Part shown: positions 57,625 through 64,000 of the stretch, piece by piece
Position numbering within the stretch: the stretch's first letter is position 1
Layout of the letters: every line of letters begins with the position of its first letter
Source: Owenia fusiformis
Lineage: Eukaryota > Annelida > Polychaeta > Sabellida > Oweniidae
Direction: 5' to 3'
Length of the DNA: 64,000 nucleotides
NCBI GenBank assembly: GCA_903813345.2
Contig: CAIIXF020000005.1
Location: forward strand, 10,913,375-10,977,374
Notes under the pieces: generated by a model
What the model saw: the letters and a program-made list of their open reading frames with translations, nothing else
Database searches by the model: none
Told to the model about the DNA's origin: nothing
Translations under genes and position numbers: made by a program

Positions 57625-57662
57625 TGACGTCACTACACATGCGCAGAGGTGAGGCAGCCATC
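57625..57662 (+). promoter_or_regulatory. Candidate CpG promoter: CRE, NRF1-like and YY1-like sites
   Basis: tgacgtca (57625-57632), catgcgcag (57638-57646) and ggcagccatc (57653-57662, complement gatggctgcc) are spaced as in many CpG-type promoters. The following 120 bases are GC-rich for this window. The orientation of CRE and NRF1-like sites before a YY1-like site favours plus-strand transcription. Confidence 0.35.
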
Positions 57663-57715
57663 AAAGTTTTGCGAGAGAAAATCACCCGTGATTTGCTCTG
57701 CTGTTTCCACTTCAA

Positions 57716-57768
57716 ATGTCGGTATCGTTGACCATCGAGATGCCGGAGCTATCGCATTACTTACAGCA
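57716..57768 (+). CDS. Candidate first coding exon (MSVSLTIEMPELSHYLQ)
   Basis: ATG at 57716 (cttcaaATGtcg) opens 17 codons and two further bases that end exactly at a strong donor, gca then gtaagt (57769-57774), phase 2. It sits about 55 bases after the candidate promoter sites. The region is also open on the minus strand (57633-57971, 112 codons) and in another plus frame (57649-57987), so coding strand and frame are not secure. No later exon was recognised; any would lie among or beyond the repeats to the right. Confidence 0.3.
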
Positions 57769-57774
57769 GTAAGT

Positions 57775-58896
57775 GGTGCATCTGCACGGGGTAATGGCGA
57801 GATGTCATTCACGATGCTGGTCTCTAAAACCAGGTTTGAAGTTGAGGTTGGGTCTTCCGTGGCTTTTGCAAATGGCGTCATCAGCCTCCCATATTTGCAA
57901 GTTTTGATCTCAACCTTCAAACACACATCGTGCCGCAAGTACCTCATGTGGATTGATAGCCTGCACCTCATTTCGAACCAGGATTGATCTAGGGATCAAT
58001 GTGTCAAAATTGGCAAGTATAACATTGTATTTAGTTTGAATTGTTTGGTGCAAAAGCACACTGAAACTATTTGACTGCGTTACTCAGTCTGTTCTGAGGT
58101 TCTACTCTGTGCAGTTGTACTTTACGCAATGTATTTGTTGACAGTCAGATATGGTCATGTCTTGGTACACTGCGTCTATTGAGGGCGTTCCGCGGAACTA
58201 CCCTGCGCAGCTATATACATTATGTAATGAATATAGTCAGTTTATGGAGTTCAAGTTCTTGTTTGGCAACAGCACTGGATGATTGTGTTGAGTTTAGACA
58301 CTCATGGAAGCCTGGTCTATTGTCAGTTAGTTTGAACTTGAATTGTCTTATTGTTTTGCAACAGTATTAGATTGTTGTGTTGAGTTTAGACACTCATGGA
58401 AGCTTAGTTCATTATTTAAATCTACTTTGACTTGAATTGTTCATTTATTGTCAAAGTGTCGGTTTAGTCGTAAAGTTGTGAAGTCATATTTCAGTATTTG
58501 TACCATAGCTTATACATTTTATGCATGTATGGCTTTATCAAAAGCACTGTTAGGCAGTTAGGAAATACCATTTGTTCCATCTTGTGTCATCAATGGGAAT
58601 ACAAGTTGTTGTACCCACATCTATGCTGTGGCATAGAATATTATAGGCTATACCTGGGTATAGCCTATGAGTGGTGTTGTATTACATTAACTTGTGTATA
58701 CTTTGTATGCGATTCCATCCATCATTGATCGGCATTGACATGCACCGGCATGTTGCGTATAACATGCACCCACATGTTACATAACATTAATTTTGACTTG
58801 CATGTTACATACTGATTAATTTGCACTCATGTATATATATTGGTATTGCTACTTGGTGTGTCAAACACTATATGTTGTATAAGTTATTGTTATTAA
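57775..58896. other. Non-coding stretch between candidate exon and LINE
   Basis: 57775-57990 remains relatively GC-rich and is open in two frames. 58100-58450 contains a repeated word (agtttagacactcatggaag at 58290 and 58384). No gene recognised. Confidence 0.35.
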
Positions 58897-60320
58897 GTTG
58901 TTGATTACCATTGGGCTGCAACTTGGAAAATGTTATTTAAAGCACAGAAAAGCGCTGATTTGATATTCACTGGACATAGAAACATTAATATTGAACCTCC
59001 TCCTCTGAAAATGAACGGGGAAATAGTCCCTAGATGTAATACTCATAAACACCTAGGACTTACTCTTGACCAGCACCTAAACTTCAACGCTCACATTGAT
59101 CAATTAATTAACAAAGTTATAAGCCTGATGAGGCCCATGAAGAAACTCTGCAAGATCTTGTCAAGCAAGCACCTTGAAACTTTATATAATGCTTACATAC
59201 TCCCTCATTTTGACTATTGTGACATCATATACAATAGTGCATCAGATACCAAATTGCAATCTCTTGAACGGTTACATTATAGAGCAGCATGTCTAGTCTC
59301 TGGAGCAATCCATGGCTCGAACACTAATAAAGTTCTCTCATCAATAAACTGGAAAACTTTGTCCTCTAGAAGAGAGGAACATCTCAAAATATTTATTTTT
59401 AAAGCAAGATATAATAACTTTCCTCCTTTCATTTGTAATCTTGTCAGGTCCTATGAGAATGATACACAAGTGCGCTCACTAAGGAGCCACAGGGACTATA
59501 AGATTCCCCTTCAAACAAGCGCTTTGGCGAAGAAATCAACAATTTTTAAAGGTATGGCCCTTTGGAATAACCTTCCACCAGATTATAGAATTGGTCAGCC
59601 AATTTCAAGATTTAAAAGAATAGTAAGAGGCGATGGAAGCCATGCTTCTACCCTATCAACGTCAAAACTAAAAAATGCCATGCCTCGCTACCTAGAAATT
59701 CCTCTAAACCGACTCAGGTCCGGACTTCTCTTGCAAGCTCACCTCCATGCACACAACTTTGAACGGGTTGCTAATCCTAAATGTTTATGTGACAATATAA
59801 ACCAGACAACTTTACATTTCCTGTTGAAATGCCCTCTGCTGACAGAACAGAGAACAACACTACTTGCAGGACTGGAGACGATAGGGATCCGTACCCACTA
59901 TGATGGACTTAATATGCATGATCAATCCCAGTTCTTACTTTTTGGAGATAATAAATTTCCAGTAGATGTCAATGAGAAACTAATAAACAAAGTAGCATAT
60001 TATATCCACCAGGGTCTAGATCTTTTGGACATGTAATCGATTACAACATGTTACAACTGAAATCCCTCTGGCCAAGGGAAAAAACCTTACACATCTTTGT
60101 GATATACGAGTGTAGTGTGATGATATTTTATTGACTTTTTCTTTCATCTATTTTAACAATAACATGACATAAAATAACTTATTATGTAAAAATTTAATAA
60201 CATTCCTTTGGATTTCACTCAAAATTGCCGACAATGTCACTAGACTTTGGCAATTGTTTAAGTTTGTACACCTGTATTTTATGGAATATAATAAAGATGA
60301 TTAATAAAAATAAAAATAAA
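58897..60320 (+). mobile_element. 5'-truncated LINE (non-LTR retrotransposon), 3' end
   Basis: Homology starts abruptly near 58897 in the C-terminal part of a reverse-transcriptase polyprotein (the W-A-x-x-W-K-M-x-F region) and runs to TAA at 60034-60036. A 285-base 3' UTR and an A-rich tail built from aataaa units at 60290-60320 follow. Polymerase catalytic motifs and the endonuclease are absent, as expected for 5' truncation during target-primed reverse transcription. No target-site duplication was recognised. Confidence 0.85.
58930..60036 (+). pseudogene. LINE ORF2 C-terminal remnant, 368 codons
   Basis: Open from ATG 58930 (frame open from 58897). It carries the thumb and post-RT region of CR1/Jockey-type ORF2 proteins. 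HKHLGLTLDQHLNFNAHID follows the palm, then LYNAYILPHFDYCDIIYN, LERLHYRAACLVSG and ALWNNLP. Near the C-terminus Cys285, Cys287, His296 and Cys301 form a C-x-C-x8-H-x4-C cluster like the zinc-binding tails of such proteins. The frame is intact over more than 360 codons, so the insertion is fairly young. It lacks the palm with its F/Y-A-D-D motif and the endonuclease, and cannot be functional alone. Confidence 0.85.
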
Positions 60321-60628
60321 TTACTTATGGTACTATTATGTTCAACTCTTGTGTCACCATAACTTGTGATTACTTATAGTAATACCATGGTGATATGTAT
60401 AGTTGGTCTCACAGATCTTAGTGTTTTGTCAGTGGTCATTATTAGGTTCTTTGTGTCATGTGTTACACATATAGGAGCCAGTTGTAAGTGTACTCATTAT
60501 TCATTGGTCATTGTAAGGGTATGGTAATACAATATTACCATTTTAGTCCAATGTTTAGTTGGTAACTTGTAAGTTTGACTTTACGTCATATCGCAAGCTC
60601 ACAAGAGCTAGTTGTAGGTGTACTTATT
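60321..60628. other. Non-coding stretch between LINE and hairpin array
   Basis: No feature apart from short words shared with neighbouring AT-rich sequence. Confidence 0.35.
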
Positions 60629-60883
60629 AGACTCCAGATTGAAAATCTGGAGTCTATTGCTTTTGCCAGTTTTATTATTATTAGACTCCAGATGAAAATC
60701 TGGAGTCTATTGCTTTCGTCAGTTTTCTTTATTATTATTATTAGACTCCAGATGAAAATCTGGAGTCTATTGCTTTTGCCAGTTTTCTTTATTATTATTA
60801 GACTCCAGATGAAAATCTGGAGTCTATTGCTTTTGCCAGTTTTCTTTATTATTATTAGACTCCAGATTGAAAATCTGGAGTCT
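60629..60883. repeat. Array of five identical-arm hairpins
   Basis: agactccagat, a loop of tgaaa or gaa, then atctggagtct, occurs at 60629-60655, 60683-60708, 60743-60768, 60800-60825 and 60857-60883 (spacing 54, 60, 57, 57). Spacers read attgcttttgccagttttct followed by ttattattatt. The 11-base arms are identical in all five, and only loop and spacer vary. A half-site (aaatctggagtct) recurs near 62470 at the end of the following repeat unit. The 122-residue ORF at 60575-60943 is this array translated. Confidence 0.9.
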
Positions 60884-60945
60884 ATTGTTTTTGCCTGTTT
60901 TCTTATTATTCTTTTTCTTCTTCTTCTTCTTTCTTCCTCCTAACA

Positions 60946-63900
60946 GATTTTCTCTCCAACTATAACATCTTACTTAATCCAACCTACATGGTTGACTAGG
61001 GAATGTATCTGGCTTTCTGGGAAATTAGGTCAAATTTTTATCTAGGTCAAAGGTCAAGAACTAGGTCACGTCCTACATTTTCAACATTCTGACATTTATC
61101 TTCCTACATCTTTCATCTAACTCCTTCATCTTACATTCACCATGTAGCTTAGAAAAAGCCCTTTCATAAGTGTGCCATCAGATTTTTGATTACTCTTACC
61201 GATTTTGAGATATGGCGTCCGGAAAGTAGGTCAGAACAAAAAGTTCTCCAAATTCAACATGTGAGTTATGAAATAAGTGTAGAATGATCTCAGGAATCCG
61301 AAACTGCAAACCAAATTTGGATCGGACTTCCGGTTCGGAAGTTATGGCGTTTTGAAAGCTCAAAAATCGCTAAATTTGGTGCCTATGTTAAGTCAATGGG
61401 AAAAAAGACTTTTTCGAAGTGTAAAATACAAGATATAGACTGAGTACAGCTTAACATAATGAATGCTTATAAAAGAAGGGGACCTCAAAAGCTACATAGC
61501 TTCAACATTTGGACACAAAAATGCCTAGGTCAAAATCTAGGTCAAATTCATAGTTTTTCCTTATATTTACGATTCTGACACTACACTTTAATAATTTACT
61601 TCAAAATTTTGTATACAGGTAGCAAAGAGTGTGCTAATAGTGTTAGCTTTTTGCCGTCAGAAAGTATTTTGACCCACTTTTGAGATATGGTGTCCGAAAA
61701 GTAGGTCAAAATAAAAAGTTCTCCAAATTTAACATATGAGCTATGAATTAAGGGTAGAATTTTCCCAGGAATCCGAATCTGCAAACCAAATTTCAATCCG
61801 ACTTTCAGTTCCGAAGTTATGGCGTTTTGAAAGCTCAAAAATCGCTAAATTTGGTGCTTCGTGTTATGTCAATGAGAAAAAAGATTTTTTTGAAGTGTAA
61901 AATACCAGATATAAACTGAGAACAGCTTAACATTCTGAAAGCCTATAAAAGAAGGGGACCTCGAAGGCTATCTAGCTTTAAAATTTGGACACCAAAATGC
62001 CTAGGTCAAAATCTAGGTCAAATTCATAGTTTTTCCTTATTTTTGCGATTCTGACATTACACTTTAATGATTTGCTTCGAAATTTTGTATACAGGTAGCA
62101 AAGAGTGTGCTTATAGTGTTAGCCTTCTGCCGTCAGAAAGTATTTTGACCCACTTTTGAGATATGGTGTCTGAAAAGTAGGTCAAAATAAAAAGTTCTCC
62201 AAATTTAATGTATGAGTTATGAATTAAGGGTACAATTTTCTCAGGAATCAGAATCTTTAAACCAAATTTCGATCCAACTTCTGATGAGATAGTTATAGCG
62301 GTTTGAAGTCTCGAAAAGTCGATATGATGATCGATATCCCCATGTTAAGCCAATGGAGTCGAAGATAACATTCTTAAGAGTTGTCTAAATGTCTATATTC
62401 TAGCTGACTCAGCTTATTCTGAATGACTCAGCTTACAAGTATTTAGATGACTCAGCTTAAAAAAGTCTGAAATCTGGAGTCTTAAATTGAACTTGTTCAA
62501 TTTACATGTCTAGTTATTCTTCTTCCTCCTTCCCAGATTTCTCACCAACTAGAAGAGCTTACTTTAAGCTGCTTACATGATTAACTAGGGAATGTATCTG
62601 GCTTTCTGGGAAATTAGGTCAAATTTTTATCTAGGTCAAAGGTCAAGAACTAGGTCAAATCTTGCATTTTCAACATTCTTTCAATTATCTTCGTCGTTAT
62701 TTATTGAAACAACTTTGTCTTTTTTTCATCATGTAGCTTAGAAACAGCTCTTTCAAAGATATGCCATCAGATTTTTGATTACTCGTACCGATTTTGAGAT
62801 ATGGCGTCCGGAAAGTAGGTCAGAACAAAAAGTTCTCCAAATTCAACATGTGAGCTATGAAGTAAGTGTAGAATGATCTCAGGAACCTGAATCTGCAAAC
62901 CAAATTTCGATCCGACATCTAGTACGGAAGTTATGGCGTTTTGAAAGCTCAAAAATCGCTAAATTTGGTGCCCATGTTAAGTCAATGGGAAAAAAGATTT
63001 TTTTGAAGTGAAAAATACGAAATATAGACTGAGTTCAGCTAAATATAATGGAAGCTTTTAAAAGAAGGGGACCTCAAAAGCCATCTAGCTTAAAAATTTG
63101 GACACAAAAATGCCTAGGTCAAAATCTAGGTCAAATTCAAAGTTTTTCCTTATTTTTGCGATTTTGACACTACACTTTAATTATATTCTTCGAAATTGTG
63201 TATACATGTAGCCAAGAGTGTGCTAATAGTGTTAGCCTTTTGCCGTCAGGAAGTATTTTGACCCACTTTTGAGATATGGTGTCCCAAAAGTAGGTCAAAA
63301 TAAAAAATTCTTCAAATTTAACTTATGAGTTATGAATTAGGGGTAGAATTTTGTCAGGAATCTGAATCTGCAAACCAAATTTCGATCCGACTTCCGGTTC
63401 GGAAGTTATGGCGTGTCCAAAAAGTAGGTCAAAATAAAAAAATCTAAATTTAACGTATGAGTTATGAATTAGGGGTAGAATTTTGTCAGGAATCCGAATC
63501 TGAAAACCAAATTTCGATTCGACATCTTGTTCAGAAGTTATGACGTTTTGAAAGCTCAAAAATCGCTAAATTTGGTGCCCCATGTTAAATCAATGGGACT
63601 GAATAATTTTTTGAAGTGTAAAAATACAAGATATAGAATGAGTACAGCTAAACATAATGAAAGCCCATAGAAGAAGGGGACCTCAAAAGCTACTTTCCTT
63701 CAAAATTTGGACACCAAAATACCTAGCTCAAAATCTAGGTCAAATTCATAGTTTTTTCTTATTTTTGCAATTCGGACACTACACTTCAATGATATTCTTC
63801 GAAATTTTGTATACATGTAGCAAAGAGTGTGCTAATAATGTTAACTCTTTGCCGTCAAGAAGTTTTTTGACCCACTTTTGAGATATGGTGATCGAAATGT

Positions 63901-64000
63901 AGGTCAAAATAAAAAGTTCTCCAAATTTAACGTATGAGTTATGAATTAGGGGTAGAATTTCCTCAGGAATCCGGATCTGAAATTAAAATTGAAATCCGAC
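60946..64000. repeat. Higher-order tandem repeat: ~1.59-kb units of ~475-bp subunits
   Basis: The block starting agattttctctccaact near 60946 recurs at about 62536 (shared aactagggaatgtatctggc, tttctgggaaattaggtc). Each large unit contains subunits of about 475 bases marked by tttgagatatgg, gtaggtca, aaaaagttctccaaatt, gaagttatggcg, ctcaaaaatcgctaaatttg and aaatgcctaggtcaaaatc. tttgagatatgg occurs near 61203, 61680, 62155, 62802, 63269 and 63876, and part of a subunit is duplicated near 63405-63550. The second large unit runs off the window. ORFs at 61596-61838, 63323-63559 and 63657-63881 are subunit translations. Confidence 0.85.

Noticed and set aside
57633-57971. 112-residue minus ORF as a gene
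   Set aside because: An equally long plus frame overlaps it and no motif was recognised. The region is described as a candidate promoter and first exon instead.
60575-60943. 122-residue plus ORF with repeated RLQMKIWSLLLLPVFFIII
   Set aside because: It is the hairpin array read through; the periodic protein follows the DNA repeat.
1-64000. CRISPR array, rRNA, bacterial operon or intact virus
   Set aside because: Tandem arrays here have repeat-type spacers and no cas genes; no rRNA-like sequence, operon-like gene packing or viral gene set was seen.

Overview
The window looks like animal nuclear DNA. It is AT-rich, has no bacterial-style gene packing, and holds one fully readable gene with six GT-AG-spliced exons. 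The rest is densely packed with DNA transposons, foldback elements, minisatellites and a decayed non-LTR retrotransposon. CpG-containing start sites with ATGGCGG-type starts, signal-peptide exons and mariner, Harbinger, CACTA and hAT-like ends all point to a metazoan. The repeat style suggests a marine invertebrate, but this is inference and no species can be named from the sequence alone.

Main gene: 46771-50232 (minus strand) can be assembled end to end into a 262-residue secreted protein of the chymotrypsin/trypsin (S1A) fold. All five splice junctions match in phase. All three catalytic residues are replaced (His to Arg, Asp to Asn, Ser to Glu), so it is a serine protease homologue (pseudoprotease). 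Its signal peptide ends in Ala-His-Ala directly before the Ile that corresponds to the activated N-terminus. Intron 1 contains a near-identical inverted copy of most of exon 2. About 2 kb upstream, at 52300-52390, lies a tight cluster of kappaB-, NF-Y-, ISRE- and CRE-like sites.

Layout: 1-1945, minisatellites cut by a Harbinger-like and a mariner-like element. 1946-10700, mostly non-coding, with a candidate minus-strand first exon beside a 26-bp palindrome (4957-4999), a broken ORF pair (5681-6086) and a 1.5-kb foldback (6088-7564). 10722-18600, small TIR elements and a CpG-rich ORF at 14.4 kb. 18.7-28.5 kb, a diverged segmental duplication plus three tandem-repeat fields and a candidate small secreted-peptide start at 27564. 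30-39 kb, six foldback or MITE elements, several with readable target-site duplications. 39250-45292, a 6-kb long-TIR element that hosts two further nested elements. 45658-46400, a mariner relic. 46.7-52.4 kb, the protease-homologue locus. 54-57.4 kb, a mariner relic, a candidate first exon, and a repeat-rich block. 57.6-57.8 kb, a promoter-like CpG-rich patch with a candidate plus-strand first exon. 58897-60320, a 5'-truncated LINE. 60629-64000, a hairpin array followed by a higher-order tandem repeat that runs off the window end.

Apart from the pseudoprotease, no complete cellular gene can be supported. The other start-exon candidates have no recognised downstream exons and are marked with low confidence.
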